Positions 21,735 to 32,707 of a stretch of DNA of 64,000 bases are shown here, piece after piece. Origin of the DNA: Plasmodium coatneyi (Eukaryota > Apicomplexa > Aconoidasida > Haemosporida > Plasmodiidae); assembly GCF_001680005.1 (NCBI RefSeq), contig NC_033564.1, forward strand, positions 1,364,001 through 1,428,000, given 5' to 3'. How positions within the stretch are numbered: position 1 is the stretch's first letter; every line of letters starts with the position of its first letter. Position numbers and translations under genes: made by a program. Under the pieces are notes generated by a model. It did not search any database, was not told the DNA's origin, and saw only the letters and a program-made list of their open reading frames with translations.

Positions 21735-22685
21735 GTGAGCGCTCACAAAAAGGCGCAAACGGGAAAAAAAAAAAAAAAAAAAACGTTTGGCCAAGCTCCA
21801 CAATTTTGTATGATCATTCGGCGCAACGTGATAGAGGAGAATTCCCCTCCTATTGTTGCACCGGTAAGCCTACTCGTGCTTGAAACAGAAAGCGTGACCG
21901 ACCAGTGAGGACAAAGCTGGGGAAGCAATTTCGGCGAAAGATTGGCCACAGAAACAATTGGAAATAATTCGATAGGGTCCCATGTTTGCATTTTTCGCAC
22001 GTTGGCCCATCCACGTAGAGGCTTCACTAAGGCTGCAGTTTAGTGCCACATGTTGGAGCCATGTTGTGGGTTCCCATTCGCACTAGCCGTAGACACCCAC
22101 TTGTACGATTTTTTATTACGAGGCTTTTCATTCATATCCCCTCCATTTAGCTGTCCTTTTTTTTTACGTGCCTACGAAGCCGAGTAGGGAAATAAGCTAT
22201 GACACGTGCAGGCATTAGTCATAACCCCATTGTGTTTTTCCTTTTTTTTTTTTTTTTTTTTTATGTTTTCCCATTCACTGAAATCACATTTGTGCGTATG
22301 CCTACTCCCTCGCCTTATCGGAGTATGCCAAACGTTTGCTGGTACCAGGGGGGGTGAAAAAAGTGGATCGCCGAAGGAAGTGGTTCCCCCCGCACGGGCA
22401 AAAACAAACCAACGTAGTGCTGCGCAGTGATCACATCCTTCTGTGGCTGCGCACATGTGGAAGTTTAAAAAAAAAAAAAAAAAAGAAAATTAAAACTGAA
22501 ACGAGTTAGTATTAATTAGACGAGGGAATGACAACAATGCTGGGGGTCATAAAAAATTAATCTAACAAAAAAAAAAAAAAATGTCTACAGGGAATGGGCT
22601 CTCCGACCCATCTATAAATACGAGTAAGCATGAATACGTTTGGGAAATTTTCTGAAAGGGGTCACGCCAACAGTTGTGGTTTTCT
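21735..22685. other. Convergent intergenic region
   Basis: Between the 3' ends of the SR-protein gene and SmF. It holds A- and T-runs (near 21,763-21,782, 22,241-22,261, 22,467-22,483 and 22,567-22,580) and no supported gene. Confidence 0.5.
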
Positions 22686-23386
22686 TCACTCGGATGAATT
22701 TTCCGTCTCCTTGTCTTCCCGAATGTACAGTATGTTGTTACACCTGAAGGGGAGAAGGAACAAAAATGGTAAACATGGTGTGTCCCACTTTTTAACTGTG
22801 CATACAATCGTGAGTGTTTGAAAAGGGGGCCCATCCTGTTGTCTAACTGCTGATGCTGGGAAAAAAGAAAAACGCACTTGGACGATTCCCCCCACGGGAA
22901 TGTAACACGAATGAAGCAGTGATGCAGGGAGGTAGCCCTACCTCAGGAATATTTCCCCCAGGGTGCCTTTGTACTCTCCATGAATCCATTCTTCCGCGTT
23001 GGCCAGCCGTATATTCATGTAGGCGTCAAAAGATTTGAGGTTCCCTGTGGTAGACAAAACAGGAGAATTATGTTTTCGAGTGCCATCATACTTGTGCATT
23101 CTGCTGGAGGGCACGCTGGCATACATGTCTCCCTATGCAGTTGCACAGTGGTGGGTGCGTATACAATTGACGAACTCACCTTTGTACTCCATGCCCCATT
23201 TTAGCTTTATGATCACTCGGTTTCCAGCCAGACTATTCAGGAAGGGCTTAGGGTTGAGAGGAGCTATTCCCTAAGGGGCGAAAAAAAAAAAGCGAGGTAA
23301 TGAAATGTGGGTCCACGTTGTATCGCTATCTTTCTTTCCTTTTCATTTGTTTTTTTTTTCTTTTTAACTGTTCTTACCACTGACAT
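22686..23386 (-). CDS. SmF: Small nuclear ribonucleoprotein F (SmF), 4 exons
   Basis: Minus-strand exons 23378-23386 (MSV only), 23180-23270, 22942-23044 and 22686-22743. Phases match throughout and give 86 residues, exactly the usual SmF length. SmF is one of seven Sm proteins forming the ring around the Sm site of U1, U2, U4 and U5 snRNAs. Sequence evidence: [16 protein letters not shown] (N-terminus typical of SmF), [13 protein letters not shown] (Sm1 motif), [15 protein letters not shown], and the Sm2 motif ending [11 protein letters not shown]. The tiny three-codon first exon is supported by the start it gives and by a good GTAAGA donor. Confidence 0.92.
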
Positions 23387-24822
23387 ATCTCTCTATACAA
23401 TTTTTGGGATAAAAAAAACGTTGGAGAGCGGGCAGAAAGTACAAAGCTGCGAATGATAGAAGATACAGTACACCGCGCGATTAAAATGGGGGAAAAGAAG
23501 TCTTCAGAGGAGAAAATAGCGACGAAGAGAACAGTTGGAATTCATTCGCATATTTTTTTGTTTGCTTTATCATATACGGGTGGGGAAATTTCTTCATTCC
23601 CTTTGCGAAGCAGTTGGGGATAGTAGCTTCTTGGCTCAACTGCGTTTTTATAGCTTTCAAAAGGTTTCTGCATTGGGGGGGGGATATCTTTTCGCTTTTT
23701 CGCGTTCTTCGTTCTTTGCGTTCTTTGAATTTTTTTTTTTTTTTTTTTTTTTCCCCACTGTTTGACGCCCCTTACCACAGCGCGGTACCTCTGGGTCGAC
23801 AGCCACATCCGAAAAGGTGAAACGCCCTGCTGTGAGGGGGCCACCAACCGATAGGCAAGTCAACCGCCGAACAGAGCAAAAGATTAAATTAGCCGTCGAA
23901 TGGAGAAAAATTTTAAAATTAAAAGTTGAATGGGGTCGAAAGTTTAAAAATTAAAAAAAGGCTAAACACGCATGTATGTTGTGTGAATACTTGCGTATTA
24001 ATATTGTGATTTTTTCTTCCCGTGCTAATTCTCATTTTTTTTTTTTCGCATTCATCTGCTACGTTTTTCCTTTTTGCTCATGTTCTCTCATTTGTTTCGT
24101 ATGGATGCACGGTCTTCAATCATCACGGGGGTGCGACGCGCCGGAATGGAACCTCCCTCATTCTTCTCTCGTCTCTTGTGCCAATCGGCGGGCGGTAAAA
24201 GGGGACATGCAAAAATGGGGAACTCACACAGGGACACCCTCCATTTGTTGCACGCAGGACGAAGAAAGGCTCTCTCATATACGGTGTAGGAAATACAAAG
24301 CGACGACTCGATCAAGGCACTGCACCTATGCAACTGTGTAACGGCATAACTGTGCAGCTGGGCCGGCTATTGCAACTTTCACACAGGGGATGCACAATGT
24401 GAGCGTACCCAAAAAGGGTTTCCCTCTCTCCAGGTCGCGTAAAAAAAATGAATCTTTCCCACCAGCAACTTGTCATAAAAGACAGCCATTGCGCATTGTG
24501 GGGGATGTGGGATATATGAAAAATAATAAAAAGGCAAACGCATAAATGAATAGAAGTGAGGGGGGGGGGAGTGATAAATAAATCACGAAATGGAAACAAG
24601 GGTGTAACGGAATGAGGGAATCGGGTTATATTTGAAAGGGGACGATGGATGGGGAAGACGAGTAGAAAGTGGAGTGGGCAACACGTGCCCATTAAACACA
24701 TTCCAACCGAACGCATCGCACCAAAAAAAGATAATGTGAAAAATGCCAAACTTTAAATTGTACGCATGAGAGTTGCGTTTGTAAAGGGGGAATGTTTCCT
24801 CGAAACCATAGGTGTGATCGGA
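23387..24822. other. Intergenic region upstream of SmF
   Basis: It lies between two minus-strand genes and should contain the SmF promoter and the 3' untranslated region of the phosphatase-like gene. T-run at 23,728-23,751; no supported coding sequence. Confidence 0.5.
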
Positions 24823-26598
24823 TCACCTAAAGTCGTAGCAACCTATGCCCGTGTAACCCATAACCTTCTCCAAATACAGGCAGAGCCATTTTTGCATTTT
24901 CATGTAGGGAGGCTTCACCTTGCCTATCTCTTCATTGGCCTTCATAACCGAGTCAAAGTCCTGTTTCTTTACAATCATTTTATACGCACCGACGTACTCT
25001 CCTGTTCTATCTCTTCCTCTTCTGCAGTGGATAATGAAAATGGTGTTCTTCATGGTTTGGAACTTTTCGTTCAGTTCATTTATTCTGCTCAGAAGTTGGT
25101 CCGTATCCCAGTTGAGGCTCTTCAGTTCGTTTTCCAGGGTCTGCAAGGGGGTGGAACAGAGAATATGTCCTACAGGCTGGCACAATGGAGGGAAAACCTG
25201 CTCTACCCCGCTGAAACAAAAAAACAGGTAATAACCAATGCGCCCCTTACCTTCGCATCCACTTCATAGGGATCCTCCGAGTGTCCCCGAATAACTTGGT
25301 TAATGATGTTGGCGTCTTTTACGTAACACCTTTCTGAGGTGTAGCAGCATCCCTCCTGCGTAACGGTAGAACGTGTATACAAATGGGCCATGAGTGCCAT
25401 GAAAAATTTCGCACTTTTGTTCACACAGTTGGGGTATAGTTGGTGCTTTTTTTCATAACTTCCCCATATTATATAACCAAACGGATGAAGGGGAAAAAAA
25501 AAATGTCAATTCTGGTTTTACCTTATTATCGTTCCTCAAAAAGGAGATTATGTGCAGAGGCATGTCATCGCTGTACTTCAGCTTTCCTTCCTCCATCACT
25601 AACTTGATTTGCTTACGCAGAAGTTCCTCCGAAAATACGCCTGCGTGGGGGGGAGAAGTGGACGTAGAAATGAAACAGTGGTGAACACATACAAATTTCC
25701 TTCTGCGAGAGAACAAATGAGATGGAGGGGGGGGGCGAGGACCCACGTTCCTACCATTGAATAAGGGGGCGCTACTCCTTAGGAGGACGTTGTTGTTCTG
25801 GGGGTTCACGTCAATGATGAGAAGTCGCTTAGCTGCGTGGGGGGGAGGGGCATATGGAGCGATGTCACAGTAACATGTGCAACAATGTCACGAGGGCATG
25901 AAGCTATAAACGTTAAACGTGTAGGCCACTTCGGGTGAGCATAAAATGGCAGGAAAAAGGGAGACAAATTCTTACGCTTAAATTCGGGAAATTTGTACTT
26001 GAGACATTTTTCGTTTAGGTCGTTGCAGTCCAGCTCGAAGTCAACCTCTACGGGGGGGGAAGGAGGAAAAACGGGTCGATCAGTGGGGCGATCAACTAAC
26101 CAATCTGTCAGTGACCAAATGACCAATCAGCCGGGTGGCCATTGCCCGATTCAGGACTTACGCTTATCGTTCAGCTCGTAGTAAGAAATGAAGATGCCAA
26201 AGACAACCAGAATTATCAGCAAAATGTAGATGAAGCTTTTGTATTTTTTCAATCCATTTGCAAAGCCTCTGCCTGGGGTGAGGAAAAAAGAAGGGTAAAA
26301 TGTGTGCGGGGAGAGCATGCAAAAATGGACTTATGCTGATGTTACAGGTACACGTTATGGACGCATCTAGAGGTGCTCCCCAATTGGGATAGGTTAAAAG
26401 ACTCCCTCCGAGGGGACACTCCAACGAAAGGAGAGGTCACCCCTTTTTTCAAGCAAGCGTAGTTGCCTCTACAGGTACAACTGGGTTGTTTATTTTCTCC
26501 TTCTTATGCGCCCTTTCTTTGGTTTTTTTTTTTTTTCTTTTTAAGTGCTTACTATTAGCAGGGTATTCATTATCTCCGTCCTGCAGTTGGTTCCACAT
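24823..26598 (-). CDS. Membrane-anchored protein-tyrosine-phosphatase-like protein, 7 exons
   Basis: Minus-strand exons: 26553-26598, 26162-26272, 25976-26047, 25755-25832, 25522-25640, 25251-25355 (possibly to 25445) and 24823-25140. This gives 282 or 312 residues. A short cytosolic N-terminus is followed by one transmembrane helix at about residues 28-49 (FIYILLIILVVFGIFISYY), suggesting a type II membrane protein. The last exon has the phosphatase P-loop IIHCRRGRDRTGEYVGAY, that is HC-X5-R-T-G, with the catalytic cysteine at residue 216 of the short model. This motif defines Cys-based tyrosine or dual-specificity phosphatases. I see no clear WPD loop. The 5' border of exon 6 is uncertain: CAG at 25356-25358 is the better acceptor, but the frame is open upstream to 25445. 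P. falciparum has a phosphatase-like gene next to dUTPase, which fits. Confidence 0.8.
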
Positions 26599-28645
26599 GG
26601 TGGGTCACGCTCGTTCGAAAAAAAAGTTATCACAAAAATATTTTCGCAAAGAAAGGTCACAAATAAATGCCGCACGTAAATGCTGCAAAATTCAAAGCGA
26701 AGATAAAGCCTAAAAATCTAGGGAGCGCCTTCCCCTCGTGTACTGTTCTGTGCGTCGTACAAGCCGTGAGGTAAAGTTCTGTGCCTACGCTCTGCGTCCT
26801 GTGAGCAATTTAAAAAACATTTTTTTTAAAATTTTTTTTTTCCTCTTTCTGCAAAATGGCACTTTTTTCTACTGTTTTCGTGGTCTCGAAGGGTGGGGCT
26901 CACTACAGTTAGTCATCCTCCAACTCGCGGGGGGGCGGTCGTCAATTTTTGCGTTTCCGATTTTTTTTACTTTTTTTAGTTAGCTTTGCCTTTCGCAGTA
27001 ATTCAATTCTTAAATGACTCTCTACGTGTAAGGGGGTCCGTGGTGGCCTTTCTTTTCTTTTTTTTTTTTTTTTAAATCTATGTTCTGTGCTCTTTTGTAC
27101 GCTAGTAGATTCGCGCGTGATACGCTTAAAAAACTAACACTGCGCATGCGAGTAGGGCAAAAATGGGGAAGCCATAAAAACGGTGAAGGGAGGAATATGA
27201 AATGTGAACAAGTGCAAAGAGAAGGAAATGCCCAAAAGTGACGACGAAGCAAAAATAAAAAAAGAAGGCTACATAAAAGAATCGCAAGAAATGACAAATC
27301 CAAATGGAAGAATCCAGTCGTCTATTAAAAAACGCAAAAAAGAATAAAAAGAAAAAAAAAAAAAAAAAAAAAGAAGCGAAGCGAAAAGAAACGAAATCAA
27401 AAGAAAAAAACGGAAGGGCTCTCATTCTACACTTATTTAAAATAAAATAATAAAAAATTCAGAGAACCCCATATAAATTATATATACGTACGCATATTAT
27501 GTGGACTTCCCCATTTCATTTATCGAAAAATTAAAAAAAAGCCAGAAAAATAAAACAAGTAAATGGATGTACGAAAAGTGGCCTGGGAAAAAACCTAAAA
27601 AATAAATAATCCATCCACATCTCTGCTACGCATTACTTCCGTTGCACATGTGTCACTGCTCATATGTTTTTATCTACGGCCTATTTTAGAAGTCCCTTTT
27701 GTGGCCCCATTTTTATTCTTACCCCCGCAGTTGTACAGGCTGCTCTTTGTTCATACGTTCTATTACGAAGATATTAAGCAGCGCACGCGTATCAAAAAAA
27801 GGAAAAGGTTAATATGCCCGCATCGTTATGTCCTTGCGAAGGGGATCGAAGAGAAAAAAGAAAAAAATGAACCCTTGCTTTATTTATGTGGACCACTCCT
27901 TCGAACAATTGATACACTTGCACGGTGGATCCCCTTCATCCAATCCGCGCTTAGCAAAGTGGCCACAATTGGGGCCACCTGGTCCTGTTGCAGTACCAGA
28001 ACGGGTGTGCGCTGGAAGGCATATGATCGACAAGGCCGCATGCTTCCAATACTGCAGGGTCTGAAAACCACGTTCTCGTCCAAGTGCGCGCGTATTTCCT
28101 GCGCCACTTCGTTTTCCCGTCCCCCTTTCACCGTCCCTTTTCGACTAATTCTTCCTCAGGCAAGACAACTTCTCTTTCCATGTTTGCATGAAAAGAAAAA
28201 TTCATCATCGTAGGATTGGTCAAATGTGACATGTGAGTGTGTCAAAAGCGATAACCTTCGCAATACACATGATTACGTTTGCACAGGGGGAGGAGGTACC
28301 TACCTATGGAGTTTTATCTCCCGATATGCCTCCCTATCCGATGTTGGCATTACTCCTTCATGCACAGGTAAAAAGAAAACAACCTGACCGTGCAGGCAGA
28401 ATTGATCAGGGGAGTTAACGGCCTTTTTGCGCCGATCCGAATGATCCTTTCTGTGACAAAGCGTTATATCAGTTTCGCGCGTTTTGGTTGGACGTTTTTT
28501 TTTTTTTTTTTTTTTTTTGCATTGGAAAGTTGTTGAATACACACTTAAAAAGGGTGGTGGTGACATGCAGAGACGTTTTTATGAACGCGCATTTACGCAC
28601 ATATGTGTGAGCATTCCCAAGTGCGTGGTTAATGGGGTAGGGCAG
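26599..28645. other. Intergenic region with a multi-frame open GC-richer patch
   Basis: It lies between two minus-strand genes. Most of it is low complexity (A- and T-runs near 27,060 and 27,355). The exception is 27,850-28,240, where the sequence is GC-richer and several frames on both strands are open. On the minus strand one frame ends in a cysteine-rich segment (DPPCKCINCSKEWST, stop near 27,890). No complete gene model could be built, so no coding region is called. Confidence 0.4.
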
Positions 28646-29197
28646 CTACTTATTGGAGGTCGAACCGAAGCCGCCCTCGCCCCTGGACGTCTCATCCAAT
28701 TCGTCCACCAACTCAAAGGAAAGGGGTTCCCCCGTGAAGGAAACAAGCTGCACTAGCTTGTCATTCTTTTTAATCACATATTCTTCTTCACTTGTGTTGT
28801 CCAAAGCAGCAATGAGTTCCCCTCGGTAGCCTGCATCTATTAATCCTATAGAATTGGCTAGCCGCAGTGGAGTCTTCGAAATGCTGCTCCTAGGAAATAA
28901 CAAGTAGCTGGTGTTAACGATCTCTGGGTTCTTTTGATGGGCACTGCTCTCCTTCATGCAGGCACCACCCGTACTGACTTGTGCACCCGCATTCGCGTGA
29001 CTCTTGTAGTAGTAGTTACACTTGTACTGCAAGGCTATGGCTTTAATTCCCAACTTTACAAAGGTGGTAGACTTTGGCTTCAGAACTTCATCCTTTATTA
29101 TGAACAGATCCAAGCCACTGTCTCCTGCGTGATGCGTCTTATGGTTCTTGTACATCTCCCGGACTTCGTCATTTAGGCACACGATTTGCAGATGCAT
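28646..29197 (-). CDS. Deoxyuridine 5'-triphosphate nucleotidohydrolase (dUTPase)
   Basis: A single exon of 183 residues. The enzyme hydrolyses dUTP to dUMP and pyrophosphate, keeping uracil out of DNA and supplying dUMP for thymidylate synthesis; it acts as a homotrimer. All five trimeric dUTPase motifs are visible: AGDSGLDLF (24-32), FPRSSISK (101-108), GLIDAGYRGELIAALDN (118-134), KLVQLVSF (147-154) and the C-terminal RGEGGFGSTS (172-181). The catalytic aspartate lies in motif 3 (D121). Residues of about 58-97 form a Plasmodium-type insertion (NYYYKSHANAGAQ and following) between motifs 1 and 2, making the protein longer than bacterial homologues. The start is the only upstream ATG, with the usual leading hydrophobic strand MHLQIVCLND. 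Confidence 0.95.
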   Translation of the reverse strand: MHLQIVCLNDEVREMYKNHKTHHAGDSGLDLFIIKDEVLKPKSTTFVKLGIKAIALQYKCNYYYKSHANAGAQVSTGGACMKESSAHQKNPEIVNTSYLLFPRSSISKTPLRLANSIGLIDAGYRGELIAALDNTSEEEYVIKKNDKLVQLVSFTGEPLSFELVDELDETSRGEGGFGSTSNK

Positions 29198-30226
29198 CTT
29201 TGTGAAGGTGCTGCGGGTGGTCTAATGGGGGGGAATCGGACAGCTGCGCCGACGCGGTAGGTACTTCAGGTACGGTTGTGTGCAGCCAATGCCCAAGTGG
29301 AACGTAACTCTGTGCAATCAGAAGGGAGGCTAACCGAGAGTGTCAACGAGGAAGTGACGAGGGTGTTACTGCTAATCCTATGTTGGAGAGTTTGAAGCGG
29401 CATGAATAGAGGAAGCACAATTTTTATTTTTTTTCTTTTTCCGTCAGTCTTCCATTTCAGCAAGTGTACTTCATCTGTTGGTCAGTTATTTTTGGAAAAG
29501 CCAAAAAAATTTTTCCTTTTTTAAGATGCAATTTGTACACACAAGTTTTTTTTTTTTTTTTTTTTTCTCTTTCTCTCCTTTTGCTATGTGTCACCTTAAA
29601 GGGGAGTGAAATTTATTCGGAGCAAATTTTATTTTACCACGGGGTGGAGAGATTGCAATTCGATAGGCATTCCTCCGTGTAGGTCCTTTAGCAAAAGATA
29701 TGCACATGTATATATTTCTTTTTTTCCTGCGTTTATTTTGCTCGATTGGAGGGACACCCAAATGGGGATGTGCACCATTCCCGTCCTTTTCGATGTGTGC
29801 TCAGTTAGAAGCAGCTAATGCTGCTTTGATTCAACTGGGTGGGTTTGAAGTATGGAAGCTCTAACACAGGTGCTAGCCTAATACCGCTAACATGCTGCTT
29901 CTTTATCTAGCTGCCCCGCAGTCATAGGTAGTAGGGAAAGAGAACTACCATTCGCTTGGCATATCGAACGTGACTCGAAAGTATGTGAGACTACGTGAGC
30001 GCATGTGCGTGGGGGATAAGTAATCCATACCACAAGGAGAAAAGATTGGGTAGCTGCACTGTTCATGTGTTTGGATATGTAGACGGCACAAAAGGGAGAG
30101 AGTCATCGGAGGGAACTGTGTGGCAGAAATGGGCACACCTCTTTGTGTCCACCTACCAACAGGCTTTTCAAAATTAACCCATTCGTAAAAGGGGCTTCAT
30201 TTTGACGGGGATAACGGACATCCATT
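29198..30226. other. Divergent promoter region of dUTPase and a plus-strand candidate
   Basis: No gene is supported. T-run at 29,549-29,566. It probably carries the dUTPase promoter. Confidence 0.5.
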
Positions 30227-30721
30227 ATGGAGGTATATGCGCATAAAAACATGTCGGAGAAACATCGTTTCTTTAATTTTTTTTCTGCCCTGATGGATAT
30301 GGTAAGCAGCGCTGCTCGGGGGAGAAATGATCAACACACAGGAGGGAGATTCCCCCGCGTTTGTAGGTAACCACCCCCCCATACACACTCTCCCCAATTT
30401 AAACAGACATCGAAATTTACTTCACACAAATGTGAGTACCGATTGGACGATGATGTGGAATGACCAAATAGAAATAAAAAAAAAAAAAAAATTACCTAAC
30501 ATTTTGCATGCACACGTGGGTATGACAAGATAGGTTTATCGATGCCAGACAGAGCATTCTTGGAACGTCCCACTTGGTGTTGGCTACTCTCGTGTTGGTA
30601 CTACTTTGTGATAAAACGACTGGCTTCGCGAAAAGGCATAATTTTGCATGGGGACGCGCCAGATACGATACGTGTTCTGGTGGCCTTTCCGATAGTTCTC
30701 AAAGTGGACAACCTCATGTAG
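30227..30721 (+). CDS. Candidate small membrane protein, 3 exons
   Basis: Proposed exons 30227-30301, 30407-30431 and 30549-30721 are in phase and give 90 residues. The first exon encodes MEVYAHKNMSEKHRFFNFFSA and ends at a good GTAAGC donor. The second is a 25-base microexon preceded by CCCCAATTTAAACAG and followed by GTGAGT. The third encodes a tryptophan/tyrosine-rich hydrophobic stretch (PTWCWLLSCWYYFVIKRLA) and a second hydrophobic segment near the end. I do not recognise the family. Support is only the consistent splice phases and the protein-like composition. The last acceptor (GATGCCAG) is weak. It would lie head to head with dUTPase. Confidence 0.35.
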
Positions 30722-31227
30722 AAGGAGAGAGGTTAACTCGTTTGGCCAACACGGGATGGGAAGCACCGGGTAAGGTGCAGTTCGATACGCTCGATGGCGG
30801 TGTGAAAAGTGCCAAGTGGTAAAACATTTCGTGCCTCTCACTTCCGGTAAGTCCACAAAAAAGCGCGTTTGTAATTGCTCACATGCGAGCGAATAAACAC
30901 ATACACAGGTGTGTGTGTTTTTGTGTTTTCGTTATTGTGTGATCCCTCCTTCACACGCTTTCCTCCCTTTTACATCACGTAAAACAAGAAAAAAAAAAAA
31001 AAAAAAAATGGCGAGCTATGCGCACGCCATGGAGAGTGGCAGCCAAGCCACCACAATCACAACAACAATCACACCACCAATAAGTGGACACGAAATAAAC
31101 AGATAATTAAACGAAACAGGACAAAACAGAAATGGAGCCACACATGTGACACCTCCAAATTAATGCGAATGGGATAACAAGCATGCATATTCCTACAGTT
31201 ACATGCACACTCCTAAATTAACTAGCG

Positions 31228-31258
<31 letters not shown>

Positions 31259-31626
31259 CCAATTCACCTTAACCGTTCATGCAATTTTTTGGTTAGCTTC
31301 CCTCTACAACATATTGGCTGCAATTTTTTTTTTTTTTTTTTTTTTCACTTCCAAAGGGGTAAAAAATTTAAATGATTAAAAAAGCAGACACGTTAAAGTG
31401 AAACATGTTATCCTGACACACGTTCAACTGAAACAAGTTAAAAACCAACTAAGAAGAAACATCCCTCTGCGTTAAGCTACTTACATTACCGCTTCACCAA
31501 TTAACCCCCTTTAAACTAGTTGATACGTACGCACATATATTTACAACTTCGCGAAATATTAACCCTACAGGAGGAAAAAAAACCCTCGAGAATTGCCGCT
31601 TCTATCCACACTATCCCTTCTCCAAA
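30722..31626. other. Intergenic region with long homopolymer runs
   Basis: No supported gene. Contains an A-run of about 18 at 30,991-31,008, an A-run of about 27 at 31,229-31,255 and a T-run at 31,326-31,345. Confidence 0.5.
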
Positions 31627-31973
31627 ATGAGGTCTTGCTACTCTCACAAAGGGGTTAGCCCGGGCAAGCACCCCCTCCGATCCGTGGGCAGCGACAAAAT
31701 AGGTAACACAACTGCGTCCGTTACGTCCGCACACGGGAAAAATATGCGATGCATCTTGCTCACAGGGCACAACTGTGCATATCTCTTATGCCCAATCTCC
31801 ACTCTCCACCTTTTTTTTTTTTTTTTCGTTGGACAGGAAAGGAAGACATCCAGTCGGCCAATAATGGACTCTACGAGGACTGCACCCTTTGCGGCATAAA
31901 TCACAAGGATCCCCACAAGCAGGCGCTCTACCCATTGCGCGAAGACCAGCACAGAGTTAACAAGTTAGAATAG
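31627..31973 (+). CDS. Candidate 70-residue protein with a C-x2-C motif, 2 exons
   Basis: Exons 31627-31702 and 31837-31973, with donor GGTAAC and an acceptor after a 16-T tract (CGTTGGACAG), phase 1. The second exon encodes ANNGLYEDCTLCGINHKDPH, with Cys-x2-Cys and nearby histidines that could bind a metal. No family is recognised. The splice pattern and the reading frame after it look like a genuine Plasmodium exon. Confidence is limited by the small size. Confidence 0.45.
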
Positions 31974-32707
31974 ACGACACTCTGGTTAAGAAGGCATGGG
32001 GGTGAACTACAGCATGTGAGGGGAAATATCATCGAGGCACCTTCCAGATTTGTCTCCATCGTCTTCCTCGTGAAATACTCAGCTGATTGAAAATGCCGTC
32101 TGGTTTGTTCCCCCACATCGGCCGCGATAGGCTACGTGTGGGAGCGACCAACGTATGCAGGCACGACAAATTTGGCATGTCTTTTCCCCAGCTGGAAAAT
32201 GCTTCGCCCTTTAGGTCCCCCATTATGCTGCGGGGGTAAACAGATTAATCCTCACAACAGTGGGGCCTAACATGCTCCTAGTAACTGTCCCAAACATCCC
32301 CATTTTGACGTTTCCCTTCGTGGGAACGTGATACTTCGCAATTTTTTCCCGCGCGTGTGTGCTTCGTCCTGATGTTCTGTCTACACGGGTACGTCCACAC
32401 ATGCGATCTGTGTAAGAGTAGCTGTGCATGTCGCTTCAACTATGGTTCTTCTTCTTCGTCTGTTTTTTTTATATATTCGTCCCACGGGGCTGTAAGTTAT
32501 GCTTTTTATTTTTTTCTTACCTTTTTTGCAAGATATACTTTTAATCTATGTTCCTATTTCGAAACGAGTGTAAATTAAAAAAAAAAAAAAATCCTCGAAT
32601 ATAAAAAACCCTACCGTGGGGGGGTACATTATTTTCCATTTTGTGTACCTGTGGTGTGAGGATTTTCTTTTCTCCGTCTACTGGTCACTTCGCAATGTGG
32701 GCGCGTG
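31974..32707. other. Convergent intergenic region
   Basis: It lies between the small plus-strand candidate and the 3' end of the tRNA methyltransferase gene. Nothing else is supported. Confidence 0.45.

Noticed and set aside
27650..28213. 187-codon plus-strand frame
   Set aside because: The composition is not protein-like over its length, it includes a lysine run, and competing frames are equally open; no start context or conservation can be argued.
30574..30822. Plus-strand frame starting like a signal peptide
   Set aside because: It begins at TTG with no ATG in frame, and the overlapping frame fits a spliced model better.
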